From Aphidius gifuensis (lineage: Eukaryota; Arthropoda; Insecta; Hymenoptera; Braconidae): DNA of 64,000 bases. This document shows, piece by piece, positions 52,299 through 63,691 of this stretch (its first letter is position 1; the number at the start of each line of letters is the position of its first letter). The notes under the pieces were generated by a model. That model ran no database searches, was not told the DNA's origin, and saw only the letters and a program-made list of their open reading frames with translations. The stretch spans positions 4,030,001 to 4,094,000 of the forward strand of contig NC_057788.1 of the NCBI RefSeq assembly GCF_014905175.1, written 5' to 3'. The translations under genes were made by a program, and so were the position numbers.

Positions 52299-52776
52299 AT
52301 TCAAACACACCAGTATTACATTGGCATATTGTAGGCAATCAGAATGTGAAGGATAGCTACAAATTTTTATATTATTTATATTTTTTTTTCTCTTGTTATT
52401 TTTCATGTTAACATGAAAGTCTCGACACCTACTTGGCAAATCAATCAACCTGTTTTTTATATATATATTTTTGCAATGCATACTGTCCTGTCGAAAATCA
52501 TTTGATCGGACTTTTTATAACGAAGCATTTGTTATTCAGCAATAAATATCATTCAGTAGACAAAAAAATAAAAATAAATAAATAAAATATACAAGCAACG
52601 CGCGCCTAATACAAAATTTTTTTCGAGTCACACCCATGGGCGACACCCATAATATAGGTCCTGGACCCCCTCAATTCAGACCGGAAGTTGATCACCCTTC
52701 ACTTCTCCTTACCTTATGTTTTGGATGTTCTTGTTGTTTGTTTATTTTTTGATTTTTTTTTCTGTCTTTTATTCAG

Positions 52777-53000
52777 AACGATATTCGACAATATTCTTGG
52801 TGATTCTCGAACGAAAAATAAGAAAAAATATATATGCGCCCACGAGAGTCAACATGTGTGCCCTATTCTCCACTCCTTTTGCATCGCGTTTTTTGATTTT
52901 CGTGTACAACGCATCCTTTACTAATGATGCCTACACGTCTGGAGCACAAACACACGAAGACATCGTGGGCGATTTGGTCGGTCTAATACACTGGTTCCCG
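52777..53000 (+). CDS. candidate internal coding exon, unrecognised product
   Basis: A strong pyrimidine tract ending TTTTATTCAG at 52776 is followed by 224 nt open in one frame, to a plausible donor CCG|GTGAGA at 53001. That frame would have a 2-nt leading partial codon and end in phase 0. An internal ATG at 52854 begins MCALFSTPFASRFLIFVYNA, hydrophobic enough to resemble a weak signal peptide, then a mixed acidic part (NDAYTSGAQTHEDIVGDLVG, then LIHWFP). Codon third positions are GC-richer than the background. If not spliced, the frame reaches TAA at 53028. I recognise no family. Reverse-strand frames break sooner. A regulatory patch is the main alternative. Confidence 0.22.
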
Positions 53001-53817
53001 GTGAGACATAGTCCTTTGCTTGTCAACTAAAAAATAAAACAAATAATATTTTTAAAAAAATTATATAAATGAATACAAAAAAAGAAATATTTTTTTGGGG
53101 GAGTATGTATTATTATTTATTATAAATATAAAAAGGAGGTGCGTCAACTTGTATTGGCATGCTGAATAATATATTAATATTTATAACTTATTGTCTCGAA
53201 TTTTAGTAGAGTATAATCAGTGTACTCATCTGTCTGATGGTAGTTTGGTAAATTTATTTATTTTTCTTTTTCAACACGCCGAATTAATTTTGATTTTGCA
53301 AGTACTTATATTTTACGACAATGTTGATAAATAATTAAAGAAACAACGAAAATAATTCAATTTTGAATGCAACAAAGTTCAATAAAAAAAAAAATGTTAA
53401 TTTCAATATTGTCATCTCATTTTGATGACAATATAAATCACCATGAAAATATTTAATATGTTTAAATACTGATGTGAAGAAAGAAGATGATCATCGATAA
53501 CGAGATTGTAGTTTGATGGAAGTAAGTTGACACAAACGATTAGTCGAGTCATGCTCGCCCACGTAAGATAAAAGTTCCTCTGCAAGCACTGAAGAATATG
53601 TATACGATCTCAAGAGGATCCAGTGTGTTGAGTCTCATGATGGCATAAATTTTGAAAGGAAATAAGAGAGAAAAGCCTTTCGTGACAGTGAATAAACAAA
53701 ACAGTGACGAAGCAAGCTTCTCTAGATGAATGGAATGATGCCTGATCCGTAGTGTGGACAAGAGAATATGAATGAGAAGAAAATAAAATTTTAAAAAGAT
53801 ACAAGGGAAAGGGGAAA

Positions 53818-53843
53818 GACGACGACGACGATGATGATGATAA
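53818..53843. repeat. (GAC)n/(GAT)n trinucleotide repeat
   Basis: Four GAC units are followed by four GAT units, then a T run. On the reverse strand it precedes a weak Ser-rich frame. Confidence 0.85.
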
Positions 53844-53979
53844 TTTTTTTTTTCAAATATTTTTTATTCAAGTGTTGAGACATACACATTGAGGTATAGA
53901 CACGATAGTGACGGTAGCCGATGTTGTATGGTCATTATCGATGATTACAGTTTGGTTTGAAAATGCAATTAGATGGGCA

Positions 53980-54010
53980 AAAGATTGGTAAAGATTGGAC
54001 AAGAGGCGCC
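53980..54010. promoter_or_regulatory. duplicated AAAGATTGG followed by a GGCGCC core
   Basis: AAAGATTGG occurs twice in adjacent 10-bp units (53980-53999), and GGCGCC follows at 54005-54010 in a balanced patch. GGCGCC is expected less than once in this window at the local base composition but occurs at least five times, always in balanced patches. Confidence 0.3.
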
Positions 54011-54686
54011 TTCAATGTGTTTGCTGTTGATTCTTGAGGCGGGCTTTGGATGATTCGATTCGACTTCTTGGCTATCTTTTTTTTTCTTTTTATTTTATTT
54101 ATTTATTTTTTTTTTCGTCATTCCTTTAACTTTGTGTAGGTATATATACATAATATCTTTCATATATAGAAACCCTCTCTTTTTGTTATTTATTATTTAT
54201 TTATTATTTTTTTTTTATTCCATCATCTGTCTCCTGCGGACCAATCGACATTCATTACCGGTAGCGAGTCTAGTAATCATCATAATGATGGATAATGTGA
54301 GGTGGATATAATGTCATGGTTGTGTTAGCTAAGTGTTTGACCCTCTTTGATTTTTATTTTGGTATTTTGATTTATGTATGTGTGTAAATATATATTTGTA
54401 AGTTTGAATCATCTTGAATAATAATTTTTTTTTTTATGATTTCAATACGTAGCACAATAAACATACCAATGTCGATATTCTTCAAGTGTTAACAAAATTT
54501 TCTTTTATAAATATTTTTAAAGAATATCTTGAAATGTCATATGAAAAAATATCAAAAAAAAAAAAAAAGACACATTAAATATATATGATTTTTATCGAAA
54601 AATTGATTGTAGACAGAGCTGGGCTTGTGTTCACTTAGCTCAAGAGTAACAGAAATTTCAAGTGGATATCCTGAAGGACCACCAGG

Positions 54687-54878
54687 ATGGTGGCCCACCA
54701 GCAATGGATAATATGCAATGATTTTATGTATGCACTTGAACAAACTAAAGAATTAAAGATTCATTCAGTCGTACACTTGAATATCGACGTATCACGATAC
54801 GCAGAACCACTTGTTCATATCTTTTATTTCTCAACATGTTATAAAAATAAAAAACATAAAAGAAGAAATGAAATTTAA
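54687..54878 (+). other. candidate small ORF, 63 codons, unrecognised
   Basis: ATG at 54687, followed by G at +4, opens a 63-codon frame starting MVAHQQWIICNDFMYALEQT and ending in a Lys/Arg-rich tail before TAA. Most of it is free of homopolymer-driven residues. The overlapping reverse strand (54552-54743) is also open and mixed, including LLVGHHPGGPSGYPLEISVT, so composition rather than selection may keep both open. Confidence 0.12.
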
Positions 54879-56719
54879 AAGAACAAAAATAATAATAATT
54901 CAATCGTTTGATTCATCATCATTTAAGAGAATTTAGATAAAAATTTTATGATTATTATTTTTCAATATTATTAAAATTATGTTTAATCATATATTAATTT
55001 ATCAACAGCCATTTATAAATATAATAATAGATCGATATATAATGAAACGGAAGTAGAATAATCATTAGCATATAACGGACATTGACAAATATTTTTTTAT
55101 TTATTTTTTTATTCTTGCGCAAGATCAATTTATCAAGATTCAAATGATTTTTGAATTGTGGGTTTTAGGTATCAAGTGTGAGAAAGGAAACTTACCCGTC
55201 AGCTAATAGTGTATATGTGTATTTGAGAGTTTCAAGAAAACCATTAGTTGTCGTCCGACTCTGTGTAAGGGACATTGAGCCTCGGTCCATGCTTCAACAT
55301 CGTTTGATATATATTCTAATGTTGATGGAAAACCAGTAAAATAGAGCTAACGTCCAGCTTAAAGCCCAGATCTATTAGTGCAACAGTTATAAATGATCAT
55401 TGCATATGTCTTCTTCTTGAATGTCACGAATATAGTTTAAAGGAAATTGACTACTCATTCTCATTTATTCTTCTTCTCTATTTCTATCATGACAATTTAA
55501 GATTTTAGTTAATTAATTGTCAATTTTAATGACAAAAACAATTTTGAAAAATATATATATCAAATAATAAATTATTTAAATAATTAAAAGATTAAATGAA
55601 CAAAGAAAAAAAAACATAATACACTTACATTTTAAATAAATTTGTTGGTGCAGATTAAACAAAATGAAATTGCTTTTGTAAATTTCAGTAGCAACGAGTG
55701 TTGGCCTAATAATGTTTGGTCTTAAAATATGAGAGTATCTTGATGCAGAATCAGTAAATCGACGATTTGACAAACGATGCACACATTTAAAAGGCCCCAC
55801 GGAGAAAAGACCACCAACAGATGACTCTTATTATTATTATTTTTTTTTTGCTGGTATGGTGTGTGCACACACGCCTTCATGCTTCCTTCTTGGTCAGTCG
55901 ATGCAATCATTTATTACGTACGTGACTGAGCCATCCTGGCATCCAGCCATTCCTGAATGTTCTGATTATCGTTCCATAATATGCTATCCACCTTGACAGA
56001 ATATTCTTTTACCACCTGGTCAAAAAAAATCCATATATAAATAACAAATATTTATTATAACATTTTTTTGATTTTTTTTGTTTAATTCAATAATTGATCA
56101 TTGAAAAAAAAAAGAAAATAAATAAGTTAAATTTTTATAAGTTAAAAAATAAAAGCAATACATGTATGCTCTAGTGGATTCGCTACGAATGCTTGATGAA
56201 TAATCGATTGGACAGCCTGATCGAGGTATAAGCGTTGTCACGCTGGTTTTAGATGGACTCTTTCTTGATAGGATCATTTGTATCAATCCTATTAGAGTTA
56301 GGCGTTTGCATCTGTCTGTAGATTTGAGATCAGTGAAAAATGTTGTATGTCAAAATCATCGCTCAGCTACTGGAGACATTCCATCTGTTGAAATATATGA
56401 AACATAAAAAATAAATTAATCAAATGAAATTATTTGAATCGATTAGTTTTTTTTTTTTTTGATTTGTAGTCAAGGCTATGATGAAAATATTAAAATAAAA
56501 AGGCGATAAGAATACAGAGCTCATGTATGTTTATAATATGAGCAAAGAAGAAACGAAAAAATAAAATAAAAAAAATTAAAAAGAGAACGCGAGTGAGAGT
56601 GGGCAGAAAACGTGTACTATAAGATGAAGGTGAGGAGGACGTTTCGCGTAATGATGGGACATAAATAACCTGGACATTTACGTGCGCATTGATTTAAGAA
56701 AACTAATGATTTCACTTTG

Positions 56720-56806
56720 GTCGACCCGACCGGCAAACTATACGTTTTACCATCATCATCGCACGAGCTCCTCCTCGACCTCCGTGATCCTCCAGTTCTT
56801 TATTGA
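56720..56806 (+). other. open frame segment containing VDPTGKLY, no start codon
   Basis: A frame open from a stop near 56693 to TGA at 56804 reads NDFTLVDPTGKLYVLPSSS and then HELLLDLRDPPVLY. There is no ATG in frame. It could be part of an exon if flanking splice sites exist, but none is convincing. It overlaps a different ATG frame starting at 56682. Confidence 0.08.
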
Positions 56807-57234
56807 CATTTATATTTGCACACAGGTTATTTACATGTCTATGAACAATAATTATTACACAAATATATTCAAGTCATCAAAGTAAAATTTGCAAGATTCT
56901 TAAAGACTTCAAAATATTATATATGAGCATCAACAAAAAACCATAAATAAATAAGCAAAAAAAAATCATGCAGATAATAAAAAAAATATCAAATAAAAAA
57001 TCCAAAAGAAAAAATAAAAGAAATAGTCAAGAAACAAATACATGTATATAGAAAAATAGTTCGGTTAAAGTCAAAGCATAACAAGTTTGTAACTACGTTG
57101 ATGCAGTTAGCAGATGATTGCTTGTTATTATAAGTCTCTGTAATAATTCGCAAATGAGTTTAGGGCTTGAGCGTACTCAGCAAGTCAAGATATGAGGAGC
57201 AGATATATAACATCCGTGGAAACATTGAAGTTGA

Positions 57235-57417
57235 ATGGCGTGCAAACGTGTGCTACCAAGTATAAATTTACTGAGAAAATTTTATATATGTAAAATAAAT
57301 ACATATATCGCATATAATATGTTTATATTTCTTCTTGAGGGTTATCTCAACTGTCCCGGACAATTTTCCTACGAGCATTTGGCTGGCCACGATGTCGCGA
57401 CTATACTCGACATGTAA
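57235..57417 (+). other. candidate small ORF, 60 codons, unrecognised
   Basis: ATG at 57235 (GAAG before it) opens a 60-codon frame starting MACKRVLPSINLLRKFYICK, with an AT-driven middle and a mixed end (LLEGYLNCPGQFSYEHLAGH, then DVATILDM). It lies 129 bp upstream of the coiled-coil-like small ORF on the same strand. If both are real they would be separate exons or a two-ORF transcript; nothing proves that. Confidence 0.12.
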
Positions 57418-57546
57418 AATCCATGAGGGTGTTGAAATACAAATATATATATATGAAGAATCATCATGAAAAGAGTTATATTATCAAATAAGTGGGGAGA
57501 GAAAATGAGATGAGTTTACGTATAGCTGCCCAGTCGTTTAGCTGCA

Positions 57547-57666
57547 ATGTCCGATAAGTCTCGGCAAAAGGCTAGAAAGCTCAACGATGAGATGACATTG
57601 ATGAGGCTTGAGTGTCGAGACTTAAAATCCAGGATCAACTCATACACGTCATTATGTGATATGTGA
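57547..57666 (+). CDS. candidate small ORF encoding a 39-residue basic coiled-coil-like peptide
   Basis: ATG at 57547 to TGA at 57664. The peptide begins with a basic stretch (MSDKSRQKARK) and continues LNDEMTLMRLECRDLKSRIN. Residues 12, 16, 19, 23, 26, 30, 33 and 37 (L, M, M, C, L, I, Y, C) fill eight successive a/d heptad positions with non-polar or near-non-polar side chains. A basic segment running into a zipper recalls bZIP proteins (SRxK...RxLND is reminiscent of the NFIL3/vrille type), but the invariant NxxAAxx(C/S)R signature is not present as such. The frame extends upstream to a TAG seven codons before the ATG. The same bases form a long hairpin, which is the competing explanation. 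Confidence 0.2.
   Translation: MSDKSRQKARKLNDEMTLMRLECRDLKSRINSYTSLCDM
57555..57624. ncRNA. 70-nt imperfect hairpin, small-RNA-precursor-like
   Basis: TAAGTCTCGGCA (57555-57566) pairs with TGTCGAGACTTA (57613-57624) over 12 bp with one G-U. After a 10/3 internal loop, AAGC-TCA pairs with TGA-G-GCTT, then after one mismatch five more pairs close a 6-nt loop (57590-57595). That gives about 24 pairs. The size suits a microRNA precursor, but the asymmetric 10/3 loop does not, and neither arm matches a microRNA I know. It overlaps the small ORF at 57547-57666. Confidence 0.25.
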
Positions 57667-59841
57667 TATCTATTTCAACTATTTTACATTGTTAGTTATA
57701 TTATTTAAGTATTTTTTCTTTAATATATATTTGAATGAAAAATATAGAACCAAGTGTCTTTCAAAATAATCCATATCGATTTAATGATATAATTTAGTTG
57801 ATTGTATAATTTATGAAAGAGCAATGGACTTGTATAATTGATCGACATACGGGTAATTATATATTTGATTGTCAGCTAACGAACTTTTGGCTGTTGGCAA
57901 GTATATATTGCTTTGGAAAGACATAGAATTTGATATGATAAATCGTTAGCTGATGACTAAGATGGACCATTGCCAGCAAGAGCATCGTTAAACTGATGGA
58001 CAATAATTAACCACGACACTTTGGTTTTATAATTATTATATATTGTTGTTTAAATTAAAAATTCATTTATAAAAATATTGATAAATATGCGATTAGCACA
58101 CATGGGTCAATCATTTTTGCTTTTTTTGATTTGCCTCTGTTCTATTTTGAACTGTATAAATCAAAATTATTACAAAGTTATTAGTGTACCAGGAGTAACA
58201 CTAGTACGTGTTCTTTGTGTCAGTTGTGTGTTAGAGCCATAGGCAATAATTAATCATTTTGCAAAGAGTGAGTGAGAGAAGCACCCACGCTTTGGCTACA
58301 TGTCGCTAACACGCACAGGAAACCATAGCCATATCAGCAACACTATAACCTTCCTCTAGCTTTCTAGCCACATATATACGAGTGTGTTATGTCAAGCACG
58401 TAAGCTATACTTACGCGACATAGAATATTCATATGTATGATAAGAGTATATAGCTCAATGTTGGGTTCCTGCAGAGTATGATGCTAAAGCTATACTTCAA
58501 CAAAGTGGTCACTTGCTGGTCACTACTAATTGATATGCCATCAGGCATTTTGACAATCACCAACTTCTTGGTTATTATGATGCATTTGGGTCGCATGAAA
58601 TCATTGATTTAAAATTCCAACCTGTCAGATAAATTTAATTTATATTATTTATTTTTTTTGTTAAATGTATATCAAATGATTATTTAATGAATAAAATTGT
58701 TTTACTTACTTGTTATAAATAAATTCTATTTTGTGTGTATCCTTTCATACACAAAATTGTCATCATATATATTTTGAAATATTAAAACCAGGTAAAAAAA
58801 AAGTTAAATAAAAATCAGTCATAGATTTAAAATGGAGTGCCTTGTATTTTGTGGCATGCATAAGACAGTTTGTGGTGCAGTTAAATAACGTAGGTGACTG
58901 TCGCATGACGAACTGAGAAACAGGTGCTGGTTTGTACTTAAATTTTATTTCATTCTTCGTTTTTCTTTTCATCATCACATTTCATTTATGCATATGTTGC
59001 TATAACTAGTGAGTAAACTAAAACAAAAACAAAATTTAAAAAAAAAATTAAAATTAATAAATAAATAAAGAATGTGTATATAAACTACTAAAGCAAGACA
59101 AGCATTCATGCGTGAAACCACATCCCGAATAAAGCTGCGTTTCTTCTCTCATATGATGAATCTTCAAATTATTCTTAATTTTTTAACTTTATGTCTTTAT
59201 GAAGAAAAATCAAAGAGTCACTTTCTTAGAATCTAATTTGATGTGTGTTGATAGTTGTTGTTGATGCTTTTAGCCCTTTTCAAAAATATCTTATTTTTCT
59301 TTTTATCTATGTTATATATAAAATAATAATAATAAAATAAATTAATAAATAAATAAAATTTTTGAGATAAAAAAAAAATAAAAATAAATCTCACATGGTA
59401 ATATCAAAATATTAAAATTAATTTAAAACATTAAATAAAAAACAAAGCAAAAAAATAAAATTATAAATTTTCTCTTTTGATCCTTTCAATGTGCGTTATG
59501 CCTCAGTTAATGATTTAGAGGCAAAATTCTGGGCTCTTTGGTCTACCGAGTGTTTTGCCCGCACACTAACATCATGTTTAATATGATTTATTGGGTGGCT
59601 ATTGCGGTGTAATGAAAAATGACCAAAATAGATTAAATGTCTTGTGTTTGTGTGTGTGTTAAATATATATCTATATATGCAATAATGACTTTGAGACTTT
59701 TTTTTTTTTTTTTCTGGTGTGCATATATAGATAAAAGAATGAAAAAAAAAAAAATATTTCATACATATAGATAGTTTGGTGTTTACTGGTTAAAGCCCAC
59801 CGTCAAAGATTTATACAGCACGTTCGATGCTGTCTACTAAA

Positions 59842-59861
59842 GCGTGACCAAGGCGTGACCA
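59842..59861. promoter_or_regulatory. 9-bp direct repeat GCGTGACCA, 11 bp apart
   Basis: Exact copies lie at 59842-59850 and 59853-59861. On the reverse strand this is TGGTCA-N5-TGGTCA, the geometry of a DR5 nuclear-receptor element, with TGGTCA in place of the preferred AGGTCA half-site. A role is inference. Confidence 0.4.
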
Positions 59862-59931
59862 CAAAGTGAAACAACAAATGTCGTGTCGTGTGCACATTAT
59901 TTATTAAATATTGTATCCTTGGTTATCCTTT

Positions 59932-59974
59932 TTATTTATTTATTTATTGCTTTTTTCATTTATTTATTTATTTT
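59932..59974. repeat. two (TTTA)n runs
   Basis: TTTATTTATTTATTTATTG is followed by a short T run and then a second set of ATTT units. Confidence 0.85.
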
Positions 59975-60565
59975 ATCATTTAAGATGGTATGACCTTATG
60001 GATATTATTGATCGATACTATATATGCATACTCCTCATCAGGCAGGCATCACGAAATAAATATAATAGTGAAAATTACTGGTATATATGCATCACAAAAT
60101 TATGGTACCATTATAAAAAATTGACCGTAAAGTGAAACCTCATATTGGTCACCAATTTATAAATCCGGGATCAATAAACTTTGTGATCTGCATCACAATT
60201 GCCCGAGGGACTTGATGAAAAATCATAAATCGATTCTTGAGAAGAAGGTATGTTTGCTGTAGAGATCCATATATAATGAATGGTTTCAATCTTCCTTCGA
60301 TGCATCATATATATATTGTAGGTGGACTCGGTTGATTAGATCGATGCGGAACGAAAGATTGTGGTGTTCGATAATTAAAATATCGAGAATATCTCTTTTG
60401 CCTGGGGGTTTTAAACAACGTTGGTGGTGATCTGTACATTATGTCATTTTTAATTTTTATTTAAATTTCTTTCATCATTGCTATTTGTGCATGATAAATA
60501 TAATAATGATAATAATAAAAAATGGAACAAACCATAGCGGGTGGGCAAATCTCAAGCATAGAAGA

Positions 60566-60587
60566 GCAACAGCGGCAGCAGCAGCCA
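60566..60587. repeat. (CAG)n-like trinucleotide repeat
   Basis: CAACAGCGGCAGCAGCAGCC. On the reverse strand it would encode Cys or Leu runs in a frame that has no other support. Confidence 0.75.
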
Positions 60588-61493
60588 AGATGTTGATGCA
60601 TGTTTATATACATGAGTGTGAGTAACAAAAGCAAATGGTAATCCTTCATGGTTGTATAATATTTGTGTTTTTATTCGCAAGTTGATGTGTGGGGGAATGG
60701 CTCTGCACTACTAGTAATTGATTGGTCATACTGGCCATAGCATTATTCCTGAACAAACCTCACCTCAGTATTTTTCAATCTTTGTGTATCTTCTGCTGCA
60801 GCATGTGTGACCCTCTCACTTTTTTTTTTCGCCATGAATCGCCTCAAGGAACAGACATATGCATATTACAAATATTACATTTACTAATCTTTTCTCTGCG
60901 ATTCTCTGGTGAATTCTTAAGATTCCACAGGTATATTGAAATATTATTCCATATAGACAAGATATGAAAGTGAACGGGATTTCAATTTAGATATGTCGAG
61001 AAAAGAAATAAATAAAAATATATATGGCTCAACACAGCATCATCGCAAGTAAACGTATATGCATGCATATACATAGATACTATTAAAATTTTAATATGCG
61101 ACAAAAATATATTGAAATATTTTTAGTATTTTAAATCGATAAAACTTATTATTTTTTTATTTTGTTATTATTTAATTTTAAATATGTATTTGGATTTTTT
61201 TTTTTTTTTAAATTTAATTTAAAAACATGGTGCTTGAAATATTCCACCCTTCAATATGTTAATGTTAAAATAAAGCAATAAAAATTAAATTAAGCGAGAA
61301 AGCATAGATAATTTTCACCTGGACCAAATTTTATGTATATTATTAAGTTATATTTATTAAAAATAATAAGAAAATATTCAAATTGACTTACTGCAAACGG
61401 ATGCAACTGGACATATGAAAAAATTCCATATGTACATTACCGATACCAATGGTGTACGATAATTATAGAATAAATAAATTTATGCTGTAGCTC

Positions 61494-61763
61494 ATGTGCA
61501 TTTATCTACGTCTGCCAAATGGTAGCGAGATACAGTCGTATATCACTGTGTCGAGTTATAGTCACCGTCCGGTAACTCATTGCCACGCTTTACCCCCGAG
61601 AGTATATTCTATATACTGTCACACTTTTCTGCTTTTCGTTTGGCTCATATCCACCAAGAGCTCTCTCATGGCTTATGGTCATCGCACTAAATATTCCCAA
61701 TTTATCCTCAGTCATTCATCGATGATACCCAAGTCAAAACATGACTACAAATTTATACTATAA
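61494..61763 (+). other. candidate small ORF, 89 codons, unrecognised
   Basis: ATG at 61494 opens an 89-codon frame to TAA. It starts MCIYLRLPNGSEIQSYITVS and stays free of homopolymer-driven residues almost throughout. It is rich in Ser, His and Tyr, with a short hydrophobic segment (YCHTFLLFVWLI) in the middle that could be a membrane helix. Of the ATG frames in the window it is one of the least biased in composition. There is no family, start-context or splice support. Confidence 0.14.
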
Positions 61764-62060
61764 ATTTTTGAAAAACAAAAAAATTAATTTAACATATTAG
61801 TTGCAATAATTTATTTAGTTTTTATTTTTTTTTCCTCCTTTTAAATTAATGGCCAAAAAACGAAATAAAATATCAATTAATATTGATTTTAATTTAAACT
61901 GTATTTTTTTTTTTTTTTTTTGTATAAATAAATTTGCAGATATAAATTACAGATTATTATATAAGCATGGATTGAATGGAATGGTGGGAGGAAAAATGGG
62001 AGGATCAAGTAAAACATTGACGTTGACTGAGGCAAGAATAATTGAATTTTAATTTCATAA

Positions 62061-62354
62061 TTTCAGTGCGGTGTCCTGAGCCAATCTCCCACTTTTCCTC
62101 AACGCTTATCCACGAGGGTATCGAGGATTCGTCTGTCTCGAGCAGCTTGCCATTTTCAAACCTTTTCTATATCCCATTTCATTTATTATTTTATATATAT
62201 AGTTATCTCTTTTTGTCGCACAGTGTCTCGAATCATTCATTTGGAATCTTTTGAATTAAAATCACTGGTCCGGGCACGCGAAACCCGCACCACTCGTATA
62301 ACTTTGTATCGAGTAAATTTTCTACCCACGGTGCTTAAAATTTATATAAATATA
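62061..62354. other. 98-codon open patch after a splice-acceptor-like site
   Basis: TTTCATAATTTCAG ends at 62066. From there the frame starting TGC stays open for 96 codons to TAA at 62355, with a possible donor GTAAAT at 62313. The neighbouring forward frame is open for over 60 codons (RCPEPISHFSSTLIHEGIED), and so is part of the reverse strand (RFENGKLLETDESSIPSWIS). Three open frames at once argue that balanced composition, not selection on a protein, keeps stops away. It is a real exon candidate only if conservation shows one frame. Confidence 0.12.
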
Positions 62355-63186
62355 TAAATTAGGATATCATGGAATTATATCAGTGATGCAGTTTCATTCA
62401 ATCTCTTTTAAACAAAATAAATAAATATTATAAATACAAAAAAAAAAAAAAAAAATAGAATGATTATAAACAAAATTTAAAAGAAAAAAAAAAAAAAAAC
62501 AAAGAGATATAAAATGAAGAATTAGGGAAAGATATTAAGCTCTGTGTTGTTTACTCAGGCAATCACAAACCGAATCAAAATAATCAGTCAGATTGCTGCT
62601 GTATATCGTAGATGCGAATAAATTCAAGTTGGCGACGACGACTGGAAAAGGGGTACAGAGAAGGGAGAGAACATCATCAGTCGTAGCCTTGTAATTTTGA
62701 TCATTTGACCGCGCTTACGATTCCACACTGAACGTGGTTTTGCCGCAGGATTTATTGCCCGGTCACACAGACCGTGGATGCAGAAATAAATAAAAAATAT
62801 AAATATAAAACGATTAAACAAAAGAACAAAATATATATATAATTGCAGATATGTTATAAATCTTTTGGTTGGCGGACGATGACTGAGTTCTATAAATACA
62901 AAATTTAACGCACTCGATCGTTTCGATTCGTGAATTTATACCAAGAAGTAAAAGGTCTTCGCTATGCACTAAAATTTGTTTATTTTTTAATGACTGATAC
63001 AGAATAGCAAAAATTTTATTTCTCTGATGAACATTAAATTACATGGATGCCTATTATATTGCCTTTTATTTTTTTTTTTTTTCGATTTGAATTATTCGAG
63101 AAATCTTTTTTAATGATTTTTCATTTTTTTTTTTTATTTATTTTTCAATTTGCAAGGTCACGTGTGCCATTGAATTTGCCTGAACG

Positions 63187-63196
63187 TTGGCGCCAT
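63187..63196. promoter_or_regulatory. TTGGCGCCAT element, copy 1
   Basis: TTGGCGCCAT occurs here and again at 63692-63701, in two balanced patches 505 bp apart. On the reverse strand ATGGCGCCAA resembles the short insect CTCF-type core (RKGGCGC); the forward strand resembles an E2F site (TTSGCGC). CACGTG lies just upstream at 63159-63164. Confidence 0.3.
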
Positions 63197-63691
63197 ATAG
63201 CTGTGGTTAAAGAGAATAAAAAAAAAAAAAATTTCATAAGGAAAAAAAAAAAAAGAGAGAGAATATCAAGTCCGACCCACGTTAAAGGGAGTGTGTATTA
63301 TATAGCTGGTGGTAGATGATTCAACGCGTATCTCGGTAGCTGGTTTCTCTTGCTCTCAAACTTGTGATCTTGAAGTTGGTAGATATATATGTATGTTGTA
63401 TGGTATACCTGTGTGCTTTAAAGATTTCCAGAGGCCACATTGCGTCGGTCATCAACAAAGACAAACCTCACTCTCTCATGATGTGGCACACCGTAACGTT
63501 ACGCTCGGCACACAATCATACCACACGAGTAAAGTTGCAATTGGGGTGAAAAGAAGAGAAGAAAGTTAAGAGAGATGAAAATATATATATACAAATAAAA
63601 ATTGAAAACAAAAAAAAAAAAAAAAAGCAATAGGGAGGTGGAGAAATAAGCGACTGCCAAACAACAAGACGCGAGATTGCGCTGACGGAGC

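Larger units (their letters stand above)
46001..54000. other. AT-rich non-coding stretch containing the tandem array
   Basis: Apart from the array at 48088-48860 and the exon-like segment at 52777-53000, no supportable gene. Balanced patches lie near 46540-46640, 46740-46900, 47460-47690, 49350-49500, 50060-50240, 50560-50680, 50880-50950, 52040-52190, 52610-52700, 53500-53760 and 53880-54060. At 46740-46900 a 46-codon forward frame without an early ATG is open (ends MEEALKRQCQCRSIRNREAN plus EW), as is a reverse frame. At 50043-50237 a 64-codon reverse frame is Leu/Arg-rich (GRNLRLLLTLGCRNLCELLT). Neither has splice or start support. Confidence 0.7.

Noticed and set aside
56720..56743. VDPTGKLY, reminiscent of tarsal-less/mille-pattes LDPTGxY peptides
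   Set aside because: It has Val for Leu and an extra residue before Tyr, there is no in-frame ATG, and no second copy lies nearby.
61634..61655. CGTTTGGCTC, shared with miR-375
   Set aside because: The seed bases before it differ and no star arm is found upstream or downstream.
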